A stretch of 64,000 nt of DNA. Origin: Bolinopsis microptera. Its lineage: Eukaryota; Ctenophora; Tentaculata; Lobata; Bolinopsidae. The stretch covers positions 3,844,001 to 3,908,000 of the forward strand of contig NC_087077.1 of assembly GCF_026151205.1 (NCBI RefSeq), in the 5' to 3' direction. Shown piece by piece: positions 26,072-37,430 of the stretch (position 1 is its first letter; each line of letters starts with the position of its first letter). The translations under genes were made by a program, and so were the position numbers. The notes under the pieces are model-generated. The model saw only the letters and a program-made list of their open reading frames with translations, did no database searches and had not been told where the DNA came from.

Positions 26072-27211
26072 TGTGAGTAAGATCTAGGAGAATTAGCGGA
26101 TATTTCAGAGCTGTGTTGGAGTAAGATCTAGGAGAATTAGCAGATCTACCAGAGCTGTGTTGGAGTAAGATCTAGGAGAATTAGCAGATCTACCAGAGCT
26201 GTGTTGGAGTAAGATCTAGGAGAATTAGCAGATCTACCAGAGCTGTGTTGGAGTAAGATCCAGTAGAATTAGCAGATCTACCAGAGCTGTGTTGGAGTGA
26301 GATCTAGGAGAATTAGCAGATCTACCAGAGCTGTGTTGGAGTAAGATATAGGAGAACTAGCGGATATTTCAGAGCTGTGTTGGAGTAAGATCCAGTAGAA
26401 TTAGCAGATCTACCAAAGCTGTGTTGGAGTAAGATCCAGTAGAATTAGCAGATCTACCAGAGCTGTGTTGGAGTAAGATATAGGAGAACTAGCGGATATT
26501 TCAGAGCTGTGTTGGAGTAAGATCCAGTAGAATTAGCAGATCTACCAGAGCTGTGTTGGAGTAAGATCTAGGAGAATTAGCAGATCTACCAGAGCTGTGT
26601 TGGAGTGAGATCTAGGAGAATTAGCAGATCTACCAGAGCTGTGTTGGAGTAAGATCTAGGAGAACTAGCGGATATTTCAGAGCTGTGTTGGAGTAAGATC
26701 CAGTAGAATTAGCAGATCTACCAAAGCTGTGTTGGAGTAAGATCCAGTAGATTTAGCAGATCTACCAGAGCTGTGTTGGAGTAAGATATAGGAGAACTAG
26801 CAGATGTACCAGAGCTGTGTTGGAGTAAGATATAGGAGAATTAGCAGATCTACCAGAGCTGTGTTGGAGTAAGATATAGGAGAACTAGCGGATATTTCAG
26901 AGCTGTGTTGGAGTAAGATCCAGTAGAATTAGCAGATCTACCAGAGCTGTGTTGGAGTGAGATCTAGGAGAATTAGCAGATCTACCAGAGCTGTGTTGGA
27001 GTAAGATATAGGAGAACTAGCGGATATTTCAGAGCTGTGTTGGAGTAAGATCCAGTAGAATTAGCAGATCTACCAAAGCTGTGTTGGAGTAAGATCCAGT
27101 AGAATTACCAGATCTACCAGAGCTGTGTTGGAGTAAGATCTAGGAGAATAAGCAGATCTACCAGAGCTGTGTCGAAGTAAGATCTATAAGAATAAGAGTT
27201 GTGTTGGAGTG
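26072..27211. repeat. 44-bp minisatellite with higher-order arrangement
   Basis: About 26 monomers of 44 bp with core AGCTGTGTTGGAGTAAGAT. Three monomer classes are seen: GATCTAGGAGAATTAGCAGA, GATATAGGAGAACTAGCGGA (with ATTTCAG), and GATCCAGTAGAATTAGCAGA. They occur in recurring order, with the second class followed by one or two of the third. The array ends about 480 bp before the pICln start codon. Confidence 0.95.
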
Positions 27212-27692
27212 ACCAGTAGTCTGATCTTTCTGCAGCACGGTCCACAGCAGGGGAGACAAAGCAGGGGTGGTACAGGCTTTTGAATAAATATCCCACTTAG
27301 CAACAGTACATTAAAGTGTAAGTGTCATTACGGAGCAGTGTGGATCGTTTGTCTGCATACTTTCACAATTCACAGAAACTGGAGAGGATTCTGCCAAAAC
27401 ATCCACTGTCATTAAGTACAAAGCTCCTGCTCACTGTTACCATGGTTACAAAGCAGACAGTTCAGAGGAGTAAGCTGCACAATATTACCAGAGTTAAACT
27501 TAATCAGGACCACAAACATTTACAGTTTAATTAAACATAACCCCAGCTCCCTGTAACTGGTATTAGTAACTGATTAAAGGCTATAATGTTTAACATAAAT
27601 TCCCCACAGTAACATACCAGTCCGATATGTCAAGGCAATGAAATATTAATACTGCCAGAATCAGAACTACTCATATTACCCAACAGTAAACA
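27212..27692. other. Upstream region of pICln gene
   Basis: Expected promoter and 5' UTR. No CpG-rich patch or TATA box stands out; no open frame of interest. Confidence 0.4.
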
Positions 27693-30401
27693 ATGTTTCA
27701 CTTTAACCCCCCCAGTAGCATGCCAGTCCCAATAACTCCAGCAAGTGCACGAGCACTGACCCCCCAACACCAGCCCACGAGCAGTATCCACTCAGAACCA
27801 GGGTGCACTGCTCAGTACAAAGGAACTGAACTTGGATGTGGCAGGCTTTATGTAGCTGAAACGTGGGTACTTTTTAACAACTGTTTAACTGTTCAATTTG
27901 ATTGTGTTTTGAATATTTGATTCGGGAAACGGATTTTATCCTATTTAGGCTCATGGCAGTGAACTTCATTATTGTAATTAAGGGGGTCTTTATAAATGCT
28001 GCTAGAAAGTACCGTATTTGGGGAATTCCAGTTTTTCAAACCGGATTAAAACGGTTGAACATGAGTTACAATATCTTGCTGGGGCACTAAGAGGTTCTGG
28101 TTATCATATTTTGTGTTTTAACTGCTAAACTCTTTGATCGAAATGAGGAAATGGGTATTAATAGAGAAATCAAGCCGATCCGAGCAATAACTTTGAAAAT
28201 ACGCATTATCGAGTATGAAAAACACGATAAAACGTCCATTAAAGATAATGTGTTGCACTTTGCAGGAATATTGTGTGGATACGAGATGGAGATGAAGTCG
28301 GCTTCAAGTTGAACTACAGACAACTCATAGCCCACGCGGTAAGTATTTATATTTATATTTATAGCAGACTCTTTAAACAGGTTGAACGTACAATTTCTGT
28401 CAAATATGGGCCAGAAGGGCAGAGGTTGTTATCTCGATAAATGTTCTGTATTTTATAATGGGATTCATTTTATATCCAGACTGACATTTCATTAATTTTA
28501 TTTCTAGACCAATGTTACTAATTACTTTAGATTAATATCCAGTTCTTTACTTAACCTATACGTCAGATGTTGCTTAGTAAGAATATAAATAAATATTATT
28601 CATTAGAATCGGTTACAAAATTCCAGTAGTTTGAAAAAGTTCTACAACCGACATGTAAACAGTCTTACATTACCAATTTGCAATGGGTTTTAACAGCTGA
28701 AACTAGTTAAACGCAACTTTAAAATCCGGAAAGCTCGATAACAAAATATGGGCGTTTGCCTTTGCATAAAAATTCGTGCTTTAATGGATAGAATGTGGGG
28801 GGGAGGGTGGCCATCAAGTGTATCCCCGGTTGGAAAAAAATGGCCAAGATGAACCAAAAACCATATGCCCATATTTGGGCATTTAACGCATTAAATTTGA
28901 TAGCTTTTAGCCCATAAATTGATTAAATCTCAATATTTTTAAATATATTTTAGCGATTCACCCCGGGACACACTTTACTCTACTTCAATATGATCGGCCT
29001 CCCCCTCCCCCAAAAGAGATTGTCTGTTAAACCACACACGCTGCTGACTGGTCGCGAAATACCTCCAATCTTTTAATATTCTGTCATTCATTGCCCAATA
29101 CCGTTTAAAGGGCGTGTCCCCAAATGAACTGAACATGACAATGTTTAATGTGTTCAATCGTGTCCATAAATGATTTCTATATATGGCTCAAACGGTTAAG
29201 AGTTTTTTTCTTTCTTAGCTTGACAGTTTAAATCAACCTTTTAAAACGATTACCAATATGCTATTTTAAATGGCCACACCCGATCCCAATGTAATACATT
29301 TTAATTTTAGTTATAGCTGGACTAAAATGTCTTCTTTTTAAAAGTTTCAATAACCAATTTGATACAAGTTGCATTTCCCTTTGCGCGCGCGAAGCCGCCC
29401 GAAAGGGATATTCAACGTATAACAAATAACCAATATGAAATCTCTTCACATAAATATGATTTAATGAACCTTTTACAATAATTTCGCTAACAAGACAAAA
29501 ATTGCAGATTTCGAAAGACGTAAGCGTATACCCGATGCCGTGCGTGTATATGCTTTACGAGAACGTAGGTGAACCTCAAAGTCCAAACTCTTCCGATGAC
29601 GAGGAAGAGGAAGAGGGGAACATAGAGATCAGAATAGCTCCTCATAATGAGAACCAAGGTAAATGGGAGGCCTTCTCTGTAGATAACAGTATTATTATTC
29701 ATGCTTACTTTATTTAGAAAGGAGCAAGATAATGTTTAAACAATATATTTAAACTTTATACCGATGATCGGTATTGATTTAAGCGATTTGGTATCATGAA
29801 CCGTTTCATAACTCCGGGCATTTCGTGTGCTATAATCGTTGTTTTACTAGTTAAATACGTCTCCCTGTACTCTGCAGTTCAGCGGATATACCAGGCTATA
29901 TCAGACGGACAGTTGCTTCACCCAGATGATGACGAGGAGTCGGATAGTGGGGACGATCAAGGGTTCACCCCTGGGGGACTTGCTATTAGCAACCAGATCA
30001 GATTCGACTCTGACGGACAGGTGAGTTTTTTAAATTTACGAGCGTTTATTTTAGTGGTTGGGGTGTAATATTCTTCTGACTTGTATACGACTTAATAGTC
30101 ATCTGCCATTTAAAATAAGCATCCTTAGTAGTTTTTCATTTGTTTTATGATTATTATGAACAATTTTAATATTTGATTTTGGTCGTTTCATTACCCCAGC
30201 TAATAATTGAGATAAAGGGAGATAAAAGATTAAATATCTGCTGTGTCACATTACCTTAATAATTTTATTTGTTGAAATACGAAAAATCATTTGCAGCTGT
30301 TGGTGAACCGAGATAACGAACAAGAAATGGAGGATGGGAATATCATCCATGAACTAACACCAGAAGAGAGCCGGCGATTTGAGGACATGGAGGAAGATTG
30401 A
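27693..30401 (+). CDS. CLNS1A: pICln, methylosome chloride-conductance regulator homologue
   Basis: Five exons: 27693-27862, 28266-28338, 29508-29658, 29878-30020, 30297-30401; introns GT-AG, phases consistent, 213 residues. pICln presents Sm proteins to the PRMT5 methylosome during snRNP assembly in the cytoplasm. The order fits the family: KGTELGCGRLYVAETNIVW (first strands of the PH-like domain, as in G-G-T-L-Y-I-A-E-S), DEVGFKLNYRQLIAHAISKD, CVYMLYENVG, an acidic loop SSDDEEEEEGN, the helix region with LLHPDDDEESDSGDD, and an acidic end EESRRFEDMEED that resembles the methylosome-binding tail. An alternative ATG at 27720 would give 204 residues; both have A at -3. Human pICln is 237 residues, so this one is slightly short. 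Confidence 0.92.
28339..29507. other. Intron 2 of the pICln gene
   Basis: About 1.17 kb between GTAAGT and TTGCAG. AT-rich, with no recognisable element and only short open frames. Confidence 0.7.
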
Positions 30402-30673
30402 GAGACATTGATTAATATTTATTAACCAGCTTCAGATAGATCAATTCAGTATACACGTGACCTGCTATTTATAGCTCGGCAAATTAACGGGGAAGAAATA
30501 TGGACTTTAAAAACACTTAAAGACACTTAAAAAGACAATTTCCGGTTATGAAGAATTACAATGTTATCTGATATCATGATATTGATACATGAATTATCGA
30601 CACTAGCTTCACACATTTTCATGACAGTTTTATGTAGCTATCTAGTTTTTTGGCTCAGTATTTTAAAGTTTTA

Positions 30674-32470
30674 AGGGGGCCGGGGGGGGGGTCTTCATCA
30701 AAATTCTCCAAATTGACTTTATAATTGTTTCTGGTAGAAGGGAGTGATAACTACCAGCTGCTTTTGGTCCCATGGAAAAATATTGTTCGTAGCCGAAATT
30801 ATCGCCGGTCTAAGGTCAGCGCTTATGTGTAATTGTATTGCGCGAGCGATTTTCAATCGCAAATTCTGAAAATCGAGTCTAAAAATCTATCTTCTCCTAC
30901 TTTTTTGAGCAATCACCCTGAAACTTTCAGGATATGTTCTAGGAACCATTTAGAAGAGATCTTTCAAGCCAAAATTTTGAGATAAGCCTTTAAAAAAATT
31001 GTATTTAATTTTAAAAATCTTGGACCTGAAAAAAACGAGGTCCAAGATTTTCATAATTTAATAAAAAATTTTAAAGGCCTATCTCAAAATTTTGGCTGAA
31101 AAGTTTCAGGGTGATTGCTCAAAAAATGTAGGAGAAGATAGATTTTTTCCATCGCCTTAAAAAGGCAATAGATGGTTAGAAGTGGTAGGAATTGAGGACG
31201 GGTATAGTGGGTAGGTATGTTTTTCGTGTCACGTGAGTCATGAATTGTGTCACAAAGGAAAACATGCATTACCCTCCGCATAACCATTTAAATGCATCTT
31301 CTCTGCGCGCGGAGCAGTAATGGTGTCATCTCCACGGTTACCCTCCGCACACGTTTGCACGATTCGACGATTGTATTACACTTTCAAATGCGCGGCGCCA
31401 AGCTGACTAAAGTTTTCATAACAGTTACGGTCATAGGTCAGCGTACGTATGTAATTACAATAATTTATTCTGTTGTTTTAAATGGATTTTAATATAAATA
31501 ATGTTGATCATTGATGCGCTACAAGTACAAGTATAACATTAACATACTAATTTCACGTTTTGTTGTGAGTTATTGGTGCAACAACCGACTTGGCTCCCGA
31601 TAATGCTATTAGAAATTAGAAATTAGAAAGATCATTGCAAAATTACATGTGTCAAAACTCAGATCCCAATCAGTTAAATGAAGATTATTAATAATCCGTT
31701 ATATTGTTGAACGAGCGTGCTTAATGATAATCACTTTACAGTCGATCTTCGAGATTGTTCTAAAATTGGAATTAATATATCAGATAATAGGTTAGGGTTT
31801 CGAATAGTCGTTCAGGGCCAGCTAGAGAACGAGTTGAAAAAGTTACGTGACAGTCGAGTGCAGAGTAATTAATCATAATGATCATCCTTTGTTGAACAAA
31901 TTATGTTGCTGATATTATGGGCTCTTACTAAATCGCTCGCCCAAAAATTTCACGTGACTTTGGTTTTTTTGGTTGTACAAAACGGTTTTAGTAGGAGCGG
32001 ATATTATGTTGAACATGATTGTCGAGCGATTAATTTGTTATACGAAATGGACCGTAAATATTATTATGAGTTACATTATGATTACCTAATACGGATTTCA
32101 CGACTACCATTTTATTCAATCTAACAACTTATGTAGACTTGTAAACAACCATTCCTTCACATGGCTTTTGTAAATTGTAATTTTAAATTTTAAAAGGCAA
32201 TGCCTACGAGTACGGTCGATGGAAATCTAGCGTCCGCTAACCGGCGCAATTCTTGTTAGACTTGATTTTCAGAATTTGCGATTGAAAATCGCTCGCGTAA
32301 TACAATTACACATAAGCGCTGACCTTAGACCGGCGATAATTTCGGCTACGAACAATATTTTTCCATGGGACCAAAAGCAGCTAGTAGATATCACTCACTT
32401 CTACCAGAAACAACTATAAAGTCAATTTGAAGAGAATTTTGATGAAGACTCCCCCCCCCCCCGGCCCCCT
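30674..32470. mobile_element. 1.8-kb terminal-inverted-repeat element with TA duplication
   Basis: Terminal inverted repeats of about 200 bp, starting AGGGGGCCGGGGGG and ending with its complement, flanked by TA on both sides (30672-30673 and 32471-32472). Shared arm motifs include TTCGTAGCCGAAATTATCGC and GGTCTAAGGTCAGCGCTTAT. Inside are a second inverted repeat (30885-31150, arms around CTCAAAATTTTGGCT and CCAAGATTTT) and a fragment of the MITE seen at 35677-36053 (31915-31990). No transposase was recognised. TA duplication suggests a Tc1/mariner-type mobiliser. Confidence 0.8.
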
Positions 32471-32548
32471 TATGTTCGCCAATCACCATGTATTGGTACG
32501 GTGCTATTTTATCGTTTTTAACAATATTACATATATTTATAAACTGAC

Positions 32549-33274
32549 GGGGGGGGGCCAATGGCATAAATGGAGAAAATGGAGAATTACTCATAGGTTT
32601 TTCCATTTTCTCCATAGAAATAGTCTCCATTTTATGCCATTTTATGCCATTTTATGCCATCGAAAACCTGAAAAATTTAGAATTTCGAGAAAAATTATTT
32701 TTTAAAAAATATTTTCGGCCGATAATGAACAGGGTAACATTTTTGAACATTTTTTTTTGAACATTCCATGAAACATGGAGAAAAGTGGTTTTTAGAAAAA
32801 ACTTTGAAAAATTTTGACTTAGAAAATTTTTGGCCCGAGTCATTTTCGATACGTACCTCCCGTATCGAGAGCTCCCGATTCCGAGCTCGTGTTGCAAAGG
32901 GGAGGCCTGCCTTCCGAGATCGCATTACCTCGAGTCCAAAATTGTGTATCGAGGGGAAGGTGTGGACTTCGAAAAACCGAAAAAATATTTTCAGCAAATA
33001 ATGAACAGGGTAGCATGAAACGTGGAGAAAAGCGGTTTTCAGAAATTTGAAAAATGTTCAGAAATTTGAAAAATTTCGGCTTATAATGAACAAGGTAGCA
33101 TGAAACGTGGAGAAAAGTGTTTTTCAGAAAAACTTTGAAAAATTTTGACTTAGAAAATTACCCCTCGGGTACACAATTTTGGACTCGAGGCTTCCCCCCA
33201 TAGAAAAAGTCTCCATTTTATGCCATTTTATGCCATTTTATGCCATTGGCCCCCCCCCCCCCCCCCCCCCCCCC
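32549..33274. mobile_element. 726-bp element with poly-G/poly-C ends and 8-bp duplication
   Basis: The left end is a G run then GGCCAATGGCATAAATGG. The right end is TGCCATTTTATGCCATTGGC and a 25-nt C run. An exact 8-bp duplication AAACTGAC lies outside both ends (32541-32548, 33275-33282). Subterminal TTTTATGCCA is repeated three times near both ends, and the interior has repeated blocks with TGGAGAAAAG and TTTTGACTTAGAAAAT. No coding capacity. The 8-bp duplication points to hAT-type mobilisation. Confidence 0.75.
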
Positions 33275-33282
33275 AAACTGAC

Positions 33283-33670
33283 TTAATATTTGTAACTGAT
33301 ATAGTATTTTATTTATTTATTTTAGTACCCAAAATTGTGTTTTTATTTTTTCACAATACAACTTCACTTGGGAAAAGTAATATACAGCATATGGCAACCA
33401 GGCAACTTACGTTTTAGGCTACAAATATTCAATATTGATCAAATAGTTACCATAGTTACATTAACTTTGCTGTAACCTAATAATTGCGACGATAAAAAGT
33501 CCCAAATTTTCATTTTAGAAATTTGATCAATTTATCGAATTATTTAAGTATGATAGTATTTACAGCTCATGGTGATACGTTATTTCGAGGGAACTGGCTC
33601 ACACTCTAAAGAAGTACCAGGTGCTTATTCTGGGCTGGCTTCAGTGTAAATATCGCAGGTAGCTACGCAG
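33283..33670. other. Short stretch without a gene
   Basis: AT-rich, no recognisable feature between the homopolymer-tipped element and the SINE. Confidence 0.5.
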
Positions 33671-34227
33671 AAATGAGATCTTGTTGGACCCTCTAATTGA
33701 GATTTGGTAAGTGTTTGTGCACTTGTCGTTAGTTTGTCGAGATTTGGTTTTTGGCTTTTCGGCATCAACGGCTTAGTGGCTCAGTTGGTTAATCCGGGCC
33801 TGGTATTGCTTGAGGTACCAGGTTCGATTCCCGACTCTGTCACTAGCCGTGGGGTGAGCGTCGTCGACGCTCAGCTAAGGACCCTGAGTGGTCTATGCAG
33901 CCCCCCGGTCCACTCAGCCAAATACTCGAGAAATCGGGTGTGAGGGTTAAATGAGGAGCTGCCCATTGCAGCAAAGTCTCGGGCGAAGACAGTATGGTAC
34001 ACACTACCTTAACCGTCACTGGCCTAATGTATAATTGAATCCTTCGGCTTCCTGTAATTGGCTGGTTACACACTTGTGTAACAATGTGGCTGTTGGAATG
34101 TCCGAAGTAAAATAAGAGTTGAGATAAAAAAAAAATGAGATCTTGTTGGACCCTCTAATTGAGATTTGGTAAGTGTTTGTGCACTTGTCGTTAGTTTGTC
34201 GAGATTTGGTTTTTGGCTTTTCGGCAT
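33671..34227 (+). mobile_element. tRNA-derived SINE flanked by an exact 95-bp direct repeat
   Basis: The SINE body (about 33766-34132) has a tRNA-like head with box A TGGCTCAGTTGG and box B GGTTCGATTCC, a GC-rich middle, and an A-rich 3' end (GAGATAAAAAAAAA). The same 95-bp sequence, beginning AAATGAGATCTTGTTGGACC and ending TTTTCGGCAT, lies immediately before (33671-33765) and after (34133-34227). No difference was seen between the copies. Confidence 0.9.
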
Positions 34228-34351
34228 TATGCCAAAATATATCAGAATCCAAATTAAAACAATTAAATTCAAGAAATCCCAAAAGTGGATCGTAAACAAG
34301 CCCATTAGCTTCCGGTTCCCTCCGAGAGAACGAGAAGAGTGAGCTTAGATC

Positions 34352-34583
<232 letters not shown>

Positions 34584-34584
34584 G

Positions 34585-35676
34585 ATCTCTAGATCTCTAG
34601 ATCTCACTAATTGATAATACTCTTTAGATTTAGCAGATCACAATTCGAAATAAAATGGTTTCTTTGAAATTGTGTATAAAAAGTTACAATAAAGTTGATA
34701 TTAATAAAGAGGGTTAGGACTTAGGTTCAACATAGAAACCTATTTCGAAGGGAAATGAGACTAATAGTGGCTGAGACAAGCAAGGTGCAATCAGTGCGGC
34801 GATCACACAACTGCAAGCAGTACACAATATAGCTGTATTAACTCATTGTGGCTTTGTCACTATCGTCACATCGTTGTGAAATACTGAAATCTCCGACCAA
34901 TCCACCAGCAGTTCCTTGTAAATGAATATCGGTCGAGAGAACTACAGTGTAGAGAACTACAATAGTAAGATAGTAGTCCCACAAATCATCCAATCAGACG
35001 ATCTGAACCAATGTCTGATCACGTGACTTCTTCTTATTGGAACCACTCTTACCTCACCTACAATAGCTAGTGGGGACCAGGTCGCCACTATATCTAACAT
35101 ATGACCTACGACAAAGAAATGACTTAAGTGGTTATCCCTTTCTAGGGTGGTTCTTAACGTAGATACAGTGGCAAAATGTCTGAAGCTCTTACTCTTAGAT
35201 TTTATAATGGTTGCTCTGAAAGCTAAGGTACGGATCTTAGATTCCGAATATTATAATGAAACATATTTTATAGGTCCAGTAGTTAAGTTCTTTACCTACT
35301 AGTAAGGGAATTAAGCACAGGGGGGAGTGCACAATGTCTGGGGAAAAATTTGCGACAAGCTGTGTTCTGCAGGAATGTGTTGTTCATAGTACTAGTAGAA
35401 CCACCCCAAAAAGTTTTCAATCTAGATCTGATGGGGGGAAAAGTTAGAGCAAATTTCCTCCCGGCGCGGAAGGACCACACTTGAAAAACTCGTAACTACC
35501 GTCGCGTCAGGAAGACATCCAGGAGCCCAATCGTTAGTGCTAAAATTAAATGCAATGAGGGAGTTTTAGGCCACACCCTGCACCCTTGACCTTATCCAGG
35601 GTTTCGCGCGGTCAAAATGAGCCCAATAGCCATATTTATATGTTATATGCAACTTTAAGTTTAAACTTATCTTCAG
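34585..35676. other. Stretch without a gene
   Basis: No domain or exon supported; the short minus-strand open frame at 35292-35480 has no recognisable feature. Confidence 0.5.
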
Positions 35677-36053
35677 TACTAAATCGCTCCTACTAAATCG
35701 CTCGCCCAAACTTTAAGAAAATTCTTGTGAAAAGGCCCTTTAGGCATGAAAGTGATCTAGATCGGTGTATTTTTGGACACTGATTCCGAATCACCCCACA
35801 TGACGTAGGGTTAAAATGCTTCTCTGGAGAGTTATGGGCAAAAAACCGTTTTGGTCACGTGACAGGCTAGTAAAACGTGAATTCGATTATTTAGGGTTCG
35901 GGTTAGGGTTAGGGTTGTGGTTAAGATTATGGATAGCTTCGGGGTTATGGTTAGGGTTAGGGTTGGGATTAGGGTTTATGTAAAACCGTTTTGTACGGCT
36001 GCAAAACCAAAAAAACCAAAGTCACGTGAAATTTTTGGGCGAGCGATTTAGTA
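35677..36053. mobile_element. MITE with TTAGGG-like interior
   Basis: Ends are TACTAAATCGCTCGCCCAAA at 35691-35710 and its near complement at 36034-36053; the left end is partly duplicated at 35677. The interior (35890-35978) carries degenerate TTAGGG repeats. A fragment of the same family lies at 31915-31990 in the opposite orientation. Confidence 0.7.
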
Positions 36054-36586
36054 AGAGCCAATATAAATACCATTAAACTGCGTGACACTCAGCACTGCAA
36101 GTATAAATCCACTATAATATGGATGGGAGATGAGTTCTGAAGGCACATCCCTACTAGTACTAGTTCTAAAGCTATGATCGCGGGGATGCTCAGCCTCAAT
36201 CCTCATCTGCTGCAATTTATCTCTGTGGCATGGAGGTTCAATGAGCCAGTTTGTAACCTACGCATTCAGATTGAAAATAGATAGTAATGAGATTCAGATA
36301 TGTGAATTTTTTTTCTTCATCTTATTAATATTTCTTCCGAGTTGTTCGTTTCTCCTGAATCTTCTTGTCTTTCGGGTGCATTGATACAACTTGATCCATT
36401 CCGGCAGGGTTCTCAACATTGAATTGCTTATAGTAAATAGTTATACTCTTGTTTGCGAACATGCTAGAAAGTTCATTGCAATAGGTAATTAAATCCGGAA
36501 TTTGATCTAAAAAGATGGCGCCAAACGAATTCAAAATTACGAAGTTATCAAGCAATTTGGTTAATCATGCGATTGCTTACCTGGGG
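36054..36586. other. Stretch without a gene
   Basis: No supported exon. The last bases (36579-36586, ACCTGGGG) are one copy of the hAT target duplication. Confidence 0.5.
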
Positions 36587-37430
36587 TAGTGAAGTCAATC
36601 TCGACATCGGGATTCCCGATTTTCGGTCAGGAATTCCCGACCGGGAAATTTTCTCAATTCCCGACTTTCGGGAATTTTCAATATTTGTATTTAAGTTTCA
36701 AATCTTAGAATATTCGAATGAATTTACTGCAATTTAGTTACACGGTAGCGTTAATCAGGTTTTTGAACGTCGTGGAGACTATTATATTAGTATTACTCAA
36801 TTAGCCTGTATCGTCAAGGTTAAGAAAAATAAAGCGCTATATGAGTTTCTAGACGAAAAAAAGATTCATCCAGCAGTCCTGAATGCTGAAGCCAAAAAAA
36901 GTACCAACACGTTTCTCTATTAAATTAATAAGGGGAAGATGCTGGCATTTATAGACGCTGCTATAAAAACGGTCAGGCCGTCCTGATCGATTGAGCCTGG
37001 TATATATGGACGGACCTTTTCAACAGCTGGCAGGATGCAGCTGAAGAAAGTCCATAATAGAATGGGCCCAAGTTGTTTGTGCGATAGTAGTCTAAAGGTA
37101 CTATTTAAGAAAAGAAGGCTAATGATGACACTTGTGGTATCTTCTTGTGACATGATGAGACAGCTTTAATTGTACTATTGAACTTAAACAGTCTACAAGT
37201 ACAACCATAAAATTAAAAGTTGGGTCATGGCATGGACATGACTTTATTACACAAAATGGGACTTAAAGATGAGCGCCATTTGCTTTCGGGAATCCCGGAA
37301 ATTCCCGGTTTTCGGGAATCCCGATATTATTTCCCGATTTTCGGGAATCCCTGGATTTTTTGATGTCGGGATTCCCGAATCCCGGGATTGATTATTTTGA
37401 TCGGGATTGACTTCAGTGAAGTCTTCACTA
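36587..37430. mobile_element. hAT-type element with 8-bp duplication ACCTGGGG
   Basis: An 844-bp element with ends TAGTGAAGTC and CTTCACTA, flanked by exact ACCTGGGG (36579-36586, 37431-37438). Subterminal regions are rich in TTCCCGATTTTCGGGAA-type inverted motifs. On the plus strand near 37013-37120 a short open stretch, FSTAGRMQLKKVHNRMG followed by LKVLFKK, resembles the C-terminal dimerisation segment of hAT transposases. Confidence 0.88.

Noticed and set aside
24421-27211. Regular repeats considered as a CRISPR array
   Set aside because: Units are contiguous tandem repeats without unique spacers, in spliced animal DNA; these are minisatellites.
32391-33018. Overlapping open frames of 60-100 codons on both strands
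   Set aside because: They lie within two transposable elements, cross direct repeats and show no domain.
35890-35978. TTAGGG repeats taken as a chromosome end
   Set aside because: Short, degenerate and inside a MITE, with normal sequence on both sides.
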